In this document: positions 54,963-64,000 of the stretch, piece by piece
How the letters are laid out: each line of letters begins with the position of its first letter
How positions within the stretch are numbered: the stretch's first letter is position 1
From: Nitrosomonas sp.
Lineage (GTDB): Bacteria; Pseudomonadota; Gammaproteobacteria; Burkholderiales; Nitrosomonadaceae
NCBI GenBank assembly: GCA_017879645.1
Contig: JAAEXZ010000002.1
Location: forward strand, 1 to 64,000
DNA length: 64,000 nucleotides
Direction: 5' to 3'
Notes under the pieces: generated by a model
Databases searched by the model: none
What the model was told of the DNA's origin: nothing
The model's input: the letters and a program-made list of their open reading frames with translations, nothing else
Translations under genes and position numbers: made by a program

Positions 54963-55745
54963 ATGGTACGTTCGTTATGGATTTCTAAAACAGGTTTGGA
55001 TGCACAACAAACCAAAATGGATGTGATCGCCAACAACCTGGCGAATCAGAGCACCAATGGTTTCAAACGTGTTCGTCCTGTTTTTGAAGACTTGCTTTAT
55101 CAAACTTTGCGCCAGCCAGGTGCGCAATCTTCGCAACAAACTCAGTTGCCTTCAGGGCTACAGTTGGGAACAGGTGTGAAACCCGTTTCAACAGAGAGTA
55201 TTTTTACGCAAGGTGCACTTCAGCAAACGGATAATCAGCTTGATGTGGCTGTCGATGGGCAGGGATTTATCCAGGTTTTGCTGCCTGATGGCACAACGGC
55301 CTATACCCGAGATGGTGCATTTCAGAAAGATATTAATGGTCAATTGGTTACATCCAGTGGCTATGTCGTTCAACCCGCCATCACCATTCCGCCCAATGCG
55401 CTGAATGTCACAATAGCGCCAGATGGTACCGTGTCGGCCAGTGTCCCAGGTGCCGTTGCACCACTGCAGATCGGCAATATCCAGTTGGCAAACTTTATTC
55501 ATCCCTCGGGACTGCAAAAGCGCGGTGAGAATTTGTACATGGAAACAGCATCCAGTGGCACACCCAATCAGAATGCACCTGGTACCAATGGATTAGGGAT
55601 GTTGCGACAAAATTTTGTTGAAACATCCAATGTAAACGTTGTGGAAGAGTTGGTAAGCATGATTCAGACCCAACGTGCCTATGAGATGAATTCGAAATCC
55701 ATCGAGACTTCCGATCAGATGTTGCAAAAATTGGCGCAACTCTAA
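54963..55745 (+). CDS. flgG: Flagellar distal rod protein FlgG
   Basis: The 260-residue distal rod protein shows [36 protein letters not shown], then [17 protein letters not shown] and [17 protein letters not shown]. It ends [35 protein letters not shown]. All are family hallmarks. It ends just before flgH. Confidence 0.97.
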   Translation: MVRSLWISKTGLDAQQTKMDVIANNLANQSTNGFKRVRPVFEDLLYQTLRQPGAQSSQQTQLPSGLQLGTGVKPVSTESIFTQGALQQTDNQLDVAVDGQGFIQVLLPDGTTAYTRDGAFQKDINGQLVTSSGYVVQPAITIPPNALNVTIAPDGTVSASVPGAVAPLQIGNIQLANFIHPSGLQKRGENLYMETASSGTPNQNAPGTNGLGMLRQNFVETSNVNVVEELVSMIQTQRAYEMNSKSIETSDQMLQKLAQL

Positions 55746-55772
55746 TTGAACTACTTAATCGAGGCTAAACTG

Positions 55773-56492
55773 ATGCGTAGCATGCAATTGCTAAAACAGG
55801 GCAACGGATTAAATTGCCGTATGGTGTTGCCTGTGTTGATGGTGATGATGACAGGCTGTATGACACCGCCCACCAATACCTATCAACCCAATATCATGCG
55901 ACCGCATCAACAGAGTGCTGCTGCAACTCAACCCACAGGCGCTATTTTTCAGAACATCAACAGTACGGTTAGTGGTGTTCGGTATACGCCTTTATTTGAA
56001 GATCGGCGTGCTCGCAGTATAGGCGATACCCTCATTGTGACACTGAATGAAAAAACGAATGCCAGTAAAAGCTCGGATAGTAAAGCAGAACGTAGTGGTG
56101 AACTGAGTTTTTCTGTACCGAATTTCTTTGCCGTGCCTTTGAGTTTGTTGCAGAAAAACACCTCCGTCGAAGCCAAGTCGGCTAATAAATTCGATGGTGG
56201 TGGAGAAAGTTCGAGTCAGAATGATTTCAAAGGCACCATTACTGTAACCGTGATCGAAACATTACCCAACGGAAATCTGATAGTCAGTGGCGAGAAACAG
56301 ATTGGTATCAATCATGGCCAGGAATATATAAGACTCTCGGGTATTGTCAATCCCATTCACATCATTGGAAATACCATTTCCTCGATTCAGGTGGCTGATG
56401 CGCGTATCGAATACCGGGCCAATGGTTATATCGATGAAGTGCAGACGATGGGTTGGTTGTCCCGTTTCTTCCTGACGATTTCACCTTTCTAA
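55773..56492 (+). CDS. flgH: Flagellar L-ring lipoprotein FlgH
   Basis: The protein of about 239 residues forms the outer-membrane L ring. A signal peptide with the lipobox MTGC ([15 protein letters not shown]) gives the lipid anchor. Family motifs are [53 protein letters not shown] and [23 protein letters not shown] 55773 is chosen; TTG 55746 would extend into an unlikely N-terminus. Confidence 0.95.
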   Translation: MRSMQLLKQGNGLNCRMVLPVLMVMMTGCMTPPTNTYQPNIMRPHQQSAAATQPTGAIFQNINSTVSGVRYTPLFEDRRARSIGDTLIVTLNEKTNASKSSDSKAERSGELSFSVPNFFAVPLSLLQKNTSVEAKSANKFDGGGESSSQNDFKGTITVTVIETLPNGNLIVSGEKQIGINHGQEYIRLSGIVNPIHIIGNTISSIQVADARIEYRANGYIDEVQTMGWLSRFFLTISPF

Positions 56493-56505
56493 GCAGGTTA
56501 TCAAC

Positions 56506-57645
56506 ATGATATTTGATCATTCGTTACCGAGAATCCAGAAGTTTCATGTCTTCATGCTCTTACTTGCACTCGTATGGGGATGTTTGCAATCCAGTCAAGG
56601 TTCGGCTGAAAGAATCAAGGATCTGACTTCGATTCAGGGTGTGCGTAGCAACCAGCTCATCGGATATGGGTTGGTTGTCGGTTTGGATGGTAGTGGCGAC
56701 ATGACGACCCAGACGCCTTTTACCGTTCAAAGTATCATCAGCATGCTGGGGCAAATGGGCATCAACATGCCACCTGGTACTAATCTGCAACTGCGTAACG
56801 TTGCTGCTGTCATGGTGACCGCTACGCTGCCTCCATTCACCAAACCCGGCCAGCATATCGATGTGACCGTGTCTTCTATGGGTAATGCAAAAAGCTTGCG
56901 TGGAGGCACGCTACTGATGACCCCGCTGAAGGGTGTCGACAATCAGGTTTATGCCATGGCGCAGGGTAATTTGCTGGTCGGTGGAATCGGTGCTGCGGCC
57001 GGTGGGAGCAGTGTGCAAGTGAATCATCTGAGCGTGGGAAGAATTGCCGGAGGCGGTATTGTAGAACGGGAAATCCCGACGGTAGTGGGGCAGGGCGATT
57101 TTATCAATCTCGAACTCAATACCAACGACTTTACTACTGTAAACCGGATAGTCGAGGCGATCAACGGGATTTACCCCTCTGCAGCGTCGGCAGTCGATGC
57201 CCGGTTGATACAGGTTAGAGCACCCGCAGAAAATAATCAACGCATCATGTTCATTGCTCGCATCGAGAGTCTGGATGTGACGCCCGCTAAGGCTCCTGCC
57301 AAGGTTATTGTTAATTCACGGACTGGTTCAGTGGTGATGAATCAGGCTGTTACGCTGGAATCCAGTGCTGTAGCGCATGGCAATTTATCCATCATCATCA
57401 ATACCGATCCTGTTATCAGTCAGCCAGGGCCGTTTGCACAGCGCGGTGAAACGGTTGTGACGCAGCGTTCGCAAGTTGAGATCCGTACGGAAGAAGGGAA
57501 TCTGATGCTGTTACCAAATGGTGCAGATTTGGGTGAAGTGGTTAAAGCACTGACTGCGATCGGTGCAACTACCCAGGATTTGTTATCCATACTGCAAGCA
57601 TTAAAAGCGTCTGGTTCACTTCGGGCAGATTTAGAAATTATTTAA
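56506..57645 (+). CDS. flgI: Flagellar P-ring protein FlgI
   Basis: The 379-residue periplasmic ring protein has a signal region (FMLLLALVWGCLQSSQGSA) and the family start ERIKDLTSIQGVRSNQLIGYGLVVGLDGSGD. Later come TPLKGVDNQVYAMAQGNLLVGG and GGGIVEREIP. FlgA is its chaperone. It ends 16 bases before flgJ. Confidence 0.97.
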   Translation: MIFDHSLPRIQKFHVFMLLLALVWGCLQSSQGSAERIKDLTSIQGVRSNQLIGYGLVVGLDGSGDMTTQTPFTVQSIISMLGQMGINMPPGTNLQLRNVAAVMVTATLPPFTKPGQHIDVTVSSMGNAKSLRGGTLLMTPLKGVDNQVYAMAQGNLLVGGIGAAAGGSSVQVNHLSVGRIAGGGIVEREIPTVVGQGDFINLELNTNDFTTVNRIVEAINGIYPSAASAVDARLIQVRAPAENNQRIMFIARIESLDVTPAKAPAKVIVNSRTGSVVMNQAVTLESSAVAHGNLSIIINTDPVISQPGPFAQRGETVVTQRSQVEIRTEEGNLMLLPNGADLGEVVKALTAIGATTQDLLSILQALKASGSLRADLEII

Positions 57646-57661
57646 AAATGAGTGTGAGAAT

Positions 57662-58687
57662 ATGACTATTTCCCTAGATACTTCAAGCAAGCTGGCCGTT
57701 GACGCCAAGAGCATCGATGACTTGCAATTACAAGCCAAGCGGGATCCGGAAGGCGTTCTGCAAAAGGTAGCACAACAGTTTGAAGCGTTGTTTGTGAATA
57801 TGCTCATGAAGAGCATGCGAGAAGCGACACCCAAGGATGGATTGTTTGACAGTCAGCAAACTCAGTTTTTTACTCAAATGCATGACCAGCAGCTTGCACA
57901 GGAGATTTCGACCAAGGGGCTTGGAATCGCCGATATGATGGTGAAACAATTGACGCGTTCCGATACAGTGGCTCCCCAAGGGTCCATGAATCGTGCCGAT
58001 GCCATGTTATCCACAATTCAGACTGTAAATAATCCTGCTGTACTTACCGATGATCATCCCCATGATCAGTCGCGGTTTTTGTGGCCCAATGCACAGCCTA
58101 CGTACCGGTCTACTCCAGGTTCTTCAGTATCGACCAGTCAATCCGATCTATCTGGAAGCAATCTATTTTCTACTGGCGATCAAAGTGAGGCTCAATCCAG
58201 ACAAGGCTCAAGATCCGGTCGTTCTGCAGAATTCATTAACAGGCTGACTCCTCATGTCAAGGCAGTTTCACAATCAACCGGGATTCCACCTCAATTCATG
58301 CTGGCACAGGCTGCACTTGAAAGTGGGTGGGGTAAACATGAAATTCGTCGTGCCGATAATAGCCCCAGTTATAACTTGTTTGGAATCAAGGCAGGAGCAA
58401 ACTGGAAAGGGGATGTGGTGGAAACAGTTACGACTGAATATATCGGTGGCGTGCCTCAAAGAGTCGTTGAGAAATTCAGAGCCTATGGTTCCTATGCCGA
58501 AGCATTCAACGATTATGCCAAGCTACTGCAGGATAACCCACGTTATGCCAAAGTCTTGAGGTCGACTGATGCAAATTCATTTGCCAATGGCTTGCAGCGT
58601 GCTGGCTATGCAACCGATCCTCAGTACGCAAACAAATTGATGCGTATTTTGAATAGTGCATCATTGCAACAGACTAGATTTAGTTGA
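57662..58687 (+). CDS. flgJ: Flagellar peptidoglycan hydrolase FlgJ (rod-cap and glucosaminidase)
   Basis: The 341-residue dual-domain FlgJ has an N-terminal rod-binding part (LQKVAQQFEALFVNMLMKSMREATPKDGLFDS) and a C-terminal beta-N-acetylglucosaminidase (about 195-335: QFMLAQAALESGWGKHEIRR with the catalytic Glu, then YNLFGIKAGANWKG). A Ser/Gln-rich linker separates them. It opens the wall for the rod. The two-domain form is typical of beta- and gammaproteobacteria. Confidence 0.96.
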   Translation: MTISLDTSSKLAVDAKSIDDLQLQAKRDPEGVLQKVAQQFEALFVNMLMKSMREATPKDGLFDSQQTQFFTQMHDQQLAQEISTKGLGIADMMVKQLTRSDTVAPQGSMNRADAMLSTIQTVNNPAVLTDDHPHDQSRFLWPNAQPTYRSTPGSSVSTSQSDLSGSNLFSTGDQSEAQSRQGSRSGRSAEFINRLTPHVKAVSQSTGIPPQFMLAQAALESGWGKHEIRRADNSPSYNLFGIKAGANWKGDVVETVTTEYIGGVPQRVVEKFRAYGSYAEAFNDYAKLLQDNPRYAKVLRSTDANSFANGLQRAGYATDPQYANKLMRILNSASLQQTRFS

Positions 58688-58700
58688 TGCACTTTAGTTA

Positions 58701-58727
58701 TTAATTTTATGCGTAATTTGCCGTTAT
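58701..58727 (+). promoter_or_regulatory. Sigma-28-like promoter upstream of flgK
   Basis: TTAATTTT (58701-58708), an 11-base spacer and GCCGTTAT (58720-58727) match the FliA consensus TAAAGTTT-N11-GCCGATAA at 12 of 16 positions with exact spacing. It lies in the 82-base flgJ-flgK gap, about 43 bases before ATG 58770. FlgK and FlgL are late flagellar genes in other bacteria, which fits. Confidence 0.6.
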
Positions 58728-58769
58728 AAATACTTAAATTCATCTAATTCAGAGAGCTAGATTAAGACT

Positions 58770-60683
58770 ATGGGAAATAGTATTCTTAACATCGGGATCA
58801 GCGGTTTGCAGGCTGCGCAAAATCAGTTGCTGACGACCAGTCACAATATCAGCAATGCCAATACACCCGGGTACAAACGCCAGCAGGTCATCCTCAATAC
58901 CAACATTGCGCAGCATTTTAGTGGTGGGTATGTGGGATCGGGTGTGCACTCGACAACTGTGCAGCGTATCTATAATCAATTTCTAGAGAGTCAGATGCTG
59001 CAAGTGCAGACACAAAGTACCTCTCTAGATAGTAACTATACACAGATAAAACAACTGGATAACATGTTTGCTGAAGACACATCCGGTTTATCTCCGACGC
59101 TGCAAAAGTTTTTCAGCGCCATTCAGGCGGTGGCAAACAATCCTTCCAGCGTTCCATCTCGCCAGACCATGATTAGCAGTGCTGAAGCCATGGTTGCACG
59201 CTTTCACAGCATGGAGCAGCGCATGTCGGAAGTAAGTGATGGTGTCAACGCACAAATTGAAGGTGGAGTGAGTGAAATTAACTCATTGTCTGGTCAGATT
59301 GCTGATATGAACCGTCAGATCTTGCTGGCTGAAGCCTCTGCATCGGGACAACCTGCGAATGATCTGCAAGATCAGCGCGATGAGCTGATTAGTCAGATGA
59401 GCAAATTAATCAATACGGATATCGTAAGGCGACAGGATGGATCGGTAGATGTATTTGTTGGTAATGGCCAAGGGCTTGTGGTCGGTTCGCAAACTCAGAA
59501 GCTTCAGGCAACAAGATCTGTCGATAATCCACAAAACCTGACGATCAGCATAATCAGTGGTGGAAAAACAGTTGAGTTGCCTGAGGATCAAATTGCTGGC
59601 GGAGCACTTGGGGGCATTTTGTCCTTCCGCAATGACACATTGGGCAATGCGCAGAATGCACTGGGACGCATAGCCATCACTCTGGCTCAGACCTTCAATG
59701 AGCAACATCAATTGGGTATCGATCTCAATGGCGATCTGGGTGAAGATTTTTTCAGTGTGGCTACTCCTAAAATAACTTCCGCACTCACCAACGACATGGC
59801 CTCCGGTATTAATGTCGATATTACGGACTACCGGGCATTGACCACGAGTGACTACCAGTTTTCTTTTGATGGAACCAATTACACACTTACCCGATTATCG
59901 GATAATCAATCAGTCAGCTCGACAGTACTGCCTTCTGTGGGGAGTCCATTAACTCTGGATGGTATATCGGTCAATTCGGCAACCATCCAGGCAAACGAAA
60001 AATTTCTCGTGCAACCGACCGCCAATGGTGCTGCAAACTTGGAAGTTGAAATTACAGATGCGACGAAAATTGCAGCAGCCAGCCCTAATCGTACCAGCGC
60101 AGCATTGTCCAATAAGGGTACCGGTTCTATCAGCCCTGGAACGGTTGAGCCGCTACCACTTGATGCAAATCTGCAGCAGCCACTGACCATTACATTTCAT
60201 TCGCCTTACGATGGGCAATTTGATGTGGCTGGCACTGGAACCGGTTTGCCGGCTACGAATCAGGCATTTACTGCGGGTGAAGATGTTAGTTTCAATGGAT
60301 TCACATTCCAGATCAATGGTAGTCCTGCAGCGGGAGATATTTTTACCATTACGCCCAATGCCAATGGTGCGGCCGATAATCGAAATGCTTTACTGCTTGG
60401 AAATTTGCAGACGACAAACATACTGGATAATGGTTTGACGACCTATCAGTCAGCTTATGGGCAACTCGTAAGCCAGATTGGAAATAAAACCAGGGAACTG
60501 GATGTAACAAATAAGGCGCAAGCCAATTTGCTTCAGCAAACCCAAAATTCGATCGAATCAATTTCAGGTGTGAATCTGGATGAGGAGGCAGCAAATCTAC
60601 TGCGCTATCAGCAAGCTTTCCAAGCCTCGAGTAAAGTTATCGAGATAAGCAACACACTATTTGATTCAATTCTCAGAATCTAA
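58770..60683 (+). CDS. flgK: Flagellar hook-filament junction protein FlgK (HAP1)
   Basis: The 637-residue protein joins hook to filament. It starts MGNSILNIGISGLQAAQNQLLTTSHNISNANTPGYKRQQ and ends GVNLDEEAANLLRYQQAFQASSKVIEISNTLFDSIL, both family signatures. The middle region carries GQIADMNRQILLAEASASGQPANDLQDQRDELI. Length is normal for long FlgK proteins. Confidence 0.97.
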   Translation: MGNSILNIGISGLQAAQNQLLTTSHNISNANTPGYKRQQVILNTNIAQHFSGGYVGSGVHSTTVQRIYNQFLESQMLQVQTQSTSLDSNYTQIKQLDNMFAEDTSGLSPTLQKFFSAIQAVANNPSSVPSRQTMISSAEAMVARFHSMEQRMSEVSDGVNAQIEGGVSEINSLSGQIADMNRQILLAEASASGQPANDLQDQRDELISQMSKLINTDIVRRQDGSVDVFVGNGQGLVVGSQTQKLQATRSVDNPQNLTISIISGGKTVELPEDQIAGGALGGILSFRNDTLGNAQNALGRIAITLAQTFNEQHQLGIDLNGDLGEDFFSVATPKITSALTNDMASGINVDITDYRALTTSDYQFSFDGTNYTLTRLSDNQSVSSTVLPSVGSPLTLDGISVNSATIQANEKFLVQPTANGAANLEVEITDATKIAAASPNRTSAALSNKGTGSISPGTVEPLPLDANLQQPLTITFHSPYDGQFDVAGTGTGLPATNQAFTAGEDVSFNGFTFQINGSPAAGDIFTITPNANGAADNRNALLLGNLQTTNILDNGLTTYQSAYGQLVSQIGNKTRELDVTNKAQANLLQQTQNSIESISGVNLDEEAANLLRYQQAFQASSKVIEISNTLFDSILRI

Positions 60684-60710
60684 AAATAGGATTTAAGTCA
60701 GGAGACAACC

Positions 60711-61922
60711 ATGCGTGTGAGCACAAATACGATTTACGGTAATGGAACGGGACAAATGTTACGCCAGCAGGACGCATTATTCAGAATACAACAGCAGCTT
60801 TCGGCTGGGAAAAGTATTCTGACGCCTTCCGATGATCCCATTGCTTCTGTTCAGGCGCTAGCTATTACGCAATCGGCATCGATCAATGATCAGTACTCGG
60901 TCAATCGTAATAATGCCAAATCTTCTCTGGCCCTGGAAGAGAGTGTGCTGAAGCAAGTGACGGAAGTGCTGCATGGTGTGTACGAGTCTGCAGTACAAGC
61001 TGGATCGGGTGCACTGACGGATGCGGACAGAAAAAGTATTGCGATTGAACTGCGTGGTCAACTGGAATCACTTGTGGGGTTGGCGAATAATACTGATGAA
61101 AGCGGACAATTTCTGTTCTCTGGTTATCAAGCCAATACGAAGCCTTTTGTACAAACCGACTTGAATGTTCAATACCAGGGAGATCAGGGTTTGCGACTGA
61201 ATCAGGTTGGACCGACACGTCAGCTTGTGGTGGGTGATCCCGGTTCGGATGTCTTTGAAGCCATAAAAAATGGGAATGGTGTGTTTACGACCACTGCAGA
61301 TTCCCAGAATACAGGTACAGGTGTGATCGATATCGGGTCTGTCGTCAATCCTGCAGATTTGACCGGCAGTGATTATGAAATCAACTTTACTGTCACAGCA
61401 GGTGTAACCACTTACGATATTGTCGATGCTACCACCGGAACGACGATTTCATCTGCAAACCCCTATGTTGAGAATAGCTCGATTAGCTTCGATGGAATGC
61501 AGGTCAGTATTAAAGGTAATCCGGCAGATGGAGACAAGTTCGAAATAGCTCCCAGTACTAATCAAAGTATTTTTAAGACGGTGGGTGATTTGATTTCCAC
61601 CCTAGAATCGCCAACGGGTGGTCAATCTGGAGGAGAAACACGGCTGGCCAATGATTTGAGTACTGCTTTAAGGAATATTAGTAATGGTCTCGATCATATT
61701 TTGCTGAAACAATCATCGATTGGCTCCAGGATGGATGAAATATCCACACTGGAGGATGTCGGTAGCGATCAGAAAATTCAATATCGTCAGCAGCTATCAC
61801 AATTACAGGATGTCGATTATGCTCAATCCATTTCGGATTTTCAGCGACAACAACTGTATTTGCAAGCAGCCCAACAATCCTATATCAAGATATCCGGGTT
61901 AACCCTGTTTAATTTCTTGTAG
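60711..61922 (+). CDS. flgL: Flagellar hook-filament junction protein FlgL (HAP3)
   Basis: The 403-residue protein starts MRVSTNTIYGNGTGQMLRQQDALFRIQQQLSAGKSILTPSDDPIASVQAL, the usual FlgL start, and has NTDESGQFLFSGYQANTKPF. It ends with the flagellin-like C-terminus (DVDYAQSISDFQRQQLYLQAAQQSYIKISGLTLFNFL). CAGGAG lies 7 bases before ATG. It is the last gene of the run and converges with purD; no terminator is clear between them. Confidence 0.97.
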   Translation: MRVSTNTIYGNGTGQMLRQQDALFRIQQQLSAGKSILTPSDDPIASVQALAITQSASINDQYSVNRNNAKSSLALEESVLKQVTEVLHGVYESAVQAGSGALTDADRKSIAIELRGQLESLVGLANNTDESGQFLFSGYQANTKPFVQTDLNVQYQGDQGLRLNQVGPTRQLVVGDPGSDVFEAIKNGNGVFTTTADSQNTGTGVIDIGSVVNPADLTGSDYEINFTVTAGVTTYDIVDATTGTTISSANPYVENSSISFDGMQVSIKGNPADGDKFEIAPSTNQSIFKTVGDLISTLESPTGGQSGGETRLANDLSTALRNISNGLDHILLKQSSIGSRMDEISTLEDVGSDQKIQYRQQLSQLQDVDYAQSISDFQRQQLYLQAAQQSYIKISGLTLFNFL

Positions 61923-61939
61923 TCGATTGAATTGATGCT

Positions 61940-63274
61940 TTATTGACTTTCAGCGCGCAGGTTGTTCGCGTGTTTCTGGTACTCGATACCTTGTGCGCCG
62001 ATGTCATTTCGAGCTTGAGACCCGGGAAAATGAATATTTTCCATTAGCTTGTAAGCATTTTGCTGTGCATGTCTGATGTTTTCGCCGAGAGCCGTGACAC
62101 ACAGAACGCGTCCTCCGGCAGTCAGTAATTGATGTTCATCTTGTCCTCCGGTGCTAGTGCCGGAGTGAAAAATGTGAAAATCATGATTGTTTACCTGCTC
62201 CTGCATCAATTCGGATAGACCCGTAATGACATCATTTTTTCTGGGATTCTCGGGGTAGCCCTGTGCGGCCATGACGATTCCAAGCGCTGTCCGGCGGTCC
62301 CAGTCAATGGTGGCTTTATCCAGGGTACCGTGAATGGCATGCTCGATTAACTGGAACAAATCACTTTTCAATCTGAGCATGATGGGCTGTGTTTCAGGAT
62401 CGCCCATGCGGCAATTAAACTCCAGCACCTTTGCCTGATCATTCGGCATGATGATCAATCCCGCATACAGAAAACCGCAGTAGTTGATACCTTCTGCATG
62501 CAACCCATTGATAACAGGATGAATGATGTCACGGATGATCTTGGCGTGCAGATCAGGTGAAACAAAAGGCGTGGGGGAATAGGCTCCCATGCCGCCCGTA
62601 TTGGGGCCCAGATTGTTATCGCACAGACGTTTGTGATCCTGGCTGGTTGCCAGGGGTAAAATATGCTTTCCGTCCGTCATGACAATGAAGCTGACCTCGA
62701 TTCCCTCCAGAAATTCCTCGATGACAATTTCATTGCCTGCACCGCCGAGGTGTTTTTCCACGAGAATGGTATTGACCGCAGTATGTGCCTGCTCGTTCGT
62801 CAGCGCAACGACCACGCCCTTTCCAGCAGCCAAGCCATCGGCCTTGATCACTAATGGAGCTGATTTTTGTTCAATGTACTGGTGTGCCAGAACCGGGTCG
62901 TTGAAGCTTTGGTAAGATGCCGTTGGAATGTTGTGGCGCAGCATGAATTCCTTGGCGAATATTTTCGAGGTTTCAAGCCGGGCGGCTTGTTGAGCAGGAC
63001 CAAATATTTTCAGATTCGCAGCTTGAAATGCATCAACGATACCCGCTGCAAGCGGTACTTCCGGACCGACGATGGTAATGGCAATCTGTTCCTTTCGGGC
63101 AAATTCGATTAATTCTGCAATTTCGCTGATCGGCACATTCTGCAACTTGGGTTCAAGTGCTGTTCCAGCATTTCCAGGAGCTACGAAAATCCTGCGAACT
63201 CGTGGAGATTGACTAAGTTTCCAGGCCAGTGCATGTTCTCGACCACCACTGCCAATGACAAGTAATTGAATCAT
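61940..63274 (-). CDS. purD: Phosphoribosylamine--glycine ligase
   Basis: The 444-residue ATP-grasp enzyme makes glycinamide ribonucleotide in purine synthesis. It shows MIQLLVIGSGGREHALAWKLSQSP, VGPEVPLAAGIVDAF, VIKADGLAAGKGVVVA and NTGGMGAYSPTPFV, the last two at the ATP and ribose-phosphate sites. The C-terminus runs about 15 residues longer than in E. coli PurD (EYQKHANNLRAESQ). It follows purH on the same strand. Confidence 0.97.
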   Translation of the reverse strand: MIQLLVIGSGGREHALAWKLSQSPRVRRIFVAPGNAGTALEPKLQNVPISEIAELIEFARKEQIAITIVGPEVPLAAGIVDAFQAANLKIFGPAQQAARLETSKIFAKEFMLRHNIPTASYQSFNDPVLAHQYIEQKSAPLVIKADGLAAGKGVVVALTNEQAHTAVNTILVEKHLGGAGNEIVIEEFLEGIEVSFIVMTDGKHILPLATSQDHKRLCDNNLGPNTGGMGAYSPTPFVSPDLHAKIIRDIIHPVINGLHAEGINYCGFLYAGLIIMPNDQAKVLEFNCRMGDPETQPIMLRLKSDLFQLIEHAIHGTLDKATIDWDRRTALGIVMAAQGYPENPRKNDVITGLSELMQEQVNNHDFHIFHSGTSTGGQDEHQLLTAGGRVLCVTALGENIRHAQQNAYKLMENIHFPGSQARNDIGAQGIEYQKHANNLRAESQ

Positions 63275-63289
63275 CTATGGAAAAGTTAT

Positions 63290-64000
63290 TTAGTGTCGGA
63301 AATGACGGATACCCGTCAATACCATTGTAATGCCATGCTCATCAGCGGCTGCGATGACTTCATCATCGCGGATACTGCCACCGGGTTGGATGACGGCCGT
63401 AGCACCGGCTTCCACGACGACATCGAGTCCGTCTCGGAAAGGAAAAAAGGCATCGGATGCCACGACCGAACCATTCAGCGAGAAACCAGCTTGCTGGGAC
63501 TTGATTGAAGCGATTCGGGCGCTGTCAACGCGGCTCATCTGTCCGGCACCGATACCCAGGGTCTGGCCATCACGGCAAAAGACGATGGCATTCGATTTGA
63601 CAAACTTGGCGGCACGCCATGCAAACAACATGTCCTGTAGCTGTTGTTCCGTAGGGTGTCGTCGAGTAACGATCTTGAGATCGGAGCCGGTGACATTCAT
63701 TGTATCGGGGGTCTGTACCAGAATCCCGCCTCCCACACGCTTCAGATCATAACTGTGGTGTTCGTGTACCAGTGGAACCGTGAGAACGCGAATGTTATTT
63801 TTTTGTGCTAATAGTGTTCGAGCATCCTGGGTTATTTCCGGTGCAATGACCACTTCGACAAATTGTTTCAGAATGGCCTCCACTGCAGTTTTGTCAAGGG
63901 TGCAGTTGAAAGCGATGATGCCGCCAAATGCGGATACGGGATCAGTCGCAAATGCAAGCTGATAGGCGCGCAAGGCATTATTGGCAACGGCTATACCGCA
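63290..64000 (-). CDS. purH: AICAR transformylase/IMP cyclohydrolase, C-terminal part (runs off the right edge)
   Basis: Only the transformylase half is in the window; the gene continues past 64000. The visible part starts [33 protein letters not shown] and includes the formyl-transfer region [62 protein letters not shown] and ending [14 protein letters not shown]. It makes FAICAR and, with the missing N-terminal half, IMP. It is 15 bases upstream of purD. Confidence 0.97.
   Translation of the reverse strand, partial: CGIAVANNALRAYQLAFATDPVSAFGGIIAFNCTLDKTAVEAILKQFVEVVIAPEITQDARTLLAQKNNIRVLTVPLVHEHHSYDLKRVGGGILVQTPDTMNVTGSDLKIVTRRHPTEQQLQDMLFAWRAAKFVKSNAIVFCRDGQTLGIGAGQMSRVDSARIASIKSQQAGFSLNGSVVASDAFFPFRDGLDVVVEAGATAVIQPGGSIRDDEVIAAADEHGITMVLTGIRHFRH

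Overview
The window looks like a chromosome segment from a flagellated betaproteobacterium, most likely a Nitrosomonas-type ammonia oxidiser (family Nitrosomonadaceae). That is an inference from gene content and order: radC / coaBC-dut, ffh next to a CcsA-like gene, pepA-holC-valS, bioA next to a DUF3422 gene, dapF-DUF484-xerC-hslVU and purHD. No ammonia-oxidation gene lies in the window, so the genus is not proven. No rRNA, tRNA, CRISPR array or intact mobile element was seen. The left edge holds the last codons of an IS200/IS605-type transposase.

Layout. 1-5.0 kb: transposase tail, a NarL-type response regulator with its membrane histidine kinase (carrying an internal domain duplication), corA, and a small unknown gene. 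5.2-13.3 kb: a lipoprotein, a membrane lytic transglycosylase, radC, coaBC-dut-DUF192, ffh, a CcsA-like membrane protein and an SH3 lipoprotein. 13.3-20 kb: a Cache-HAMP-GGDEF cyclase, a truncated haemoglobin, NAD-malic enzyme, serB and an HDOD-GGDEF protein. 20-30.9 kb: pepA-holC-unknown-valS, an HD-GYP protein, a beta-CASP RNase-like protein, bioA and DUF3422. 31-35.8 kb: a looser accessory stretch with a decayed beta-propeller gene, two secreted proteins (one LamG), a possible gene remnant and a penicillin-amidase-family protein.

36-43.9 kb is a flagellar block: flhB-flhA-flhF-flhG-fliA-motC-motD. 44-49 kb is housekeeping: GNAT-dapF-DUF484-xerC-hslV-hslU. 49-50.4 kb holds three short minus-strand genes: a secreted 73-residue protein with a Fur-box-like site, a Mth938-like protein and an acyl carrier protein. 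50.5-61.9 kb is the second flagellar block: flgA diverging from flgBCDEFGHIJKL. The right edge is purD and the 3' part of purH.

How the genes work together. The two flagellar blocks supply the export gate (FlhA, FlhB), placement and number control (FlhF, FlhG), sigma-28 (FliA), a stator (MotC, MotD) and the rod, rings, hook and junction. A near-consensus sigma-54 site precedes flgB and a sigma-28-like site precedes flgK. With FlhF/FlhG and MotCD this suggests a Pseudomonas-like polar-flagellum hierarchy rather than an FlhDC one. Two diguanylate cyclases and one HD-GYP phosphodiesterase could link c-di-GMP to motility. I did not find an obviously new multi-gene system. The most unusual items are the tandem duplication in the kinase, the regulatory sites and inverted repeats in several intergenic regions, the divergent FlhG nucleotide-binding motifs and the decayed accessory stretch at 31-32.7 kb.
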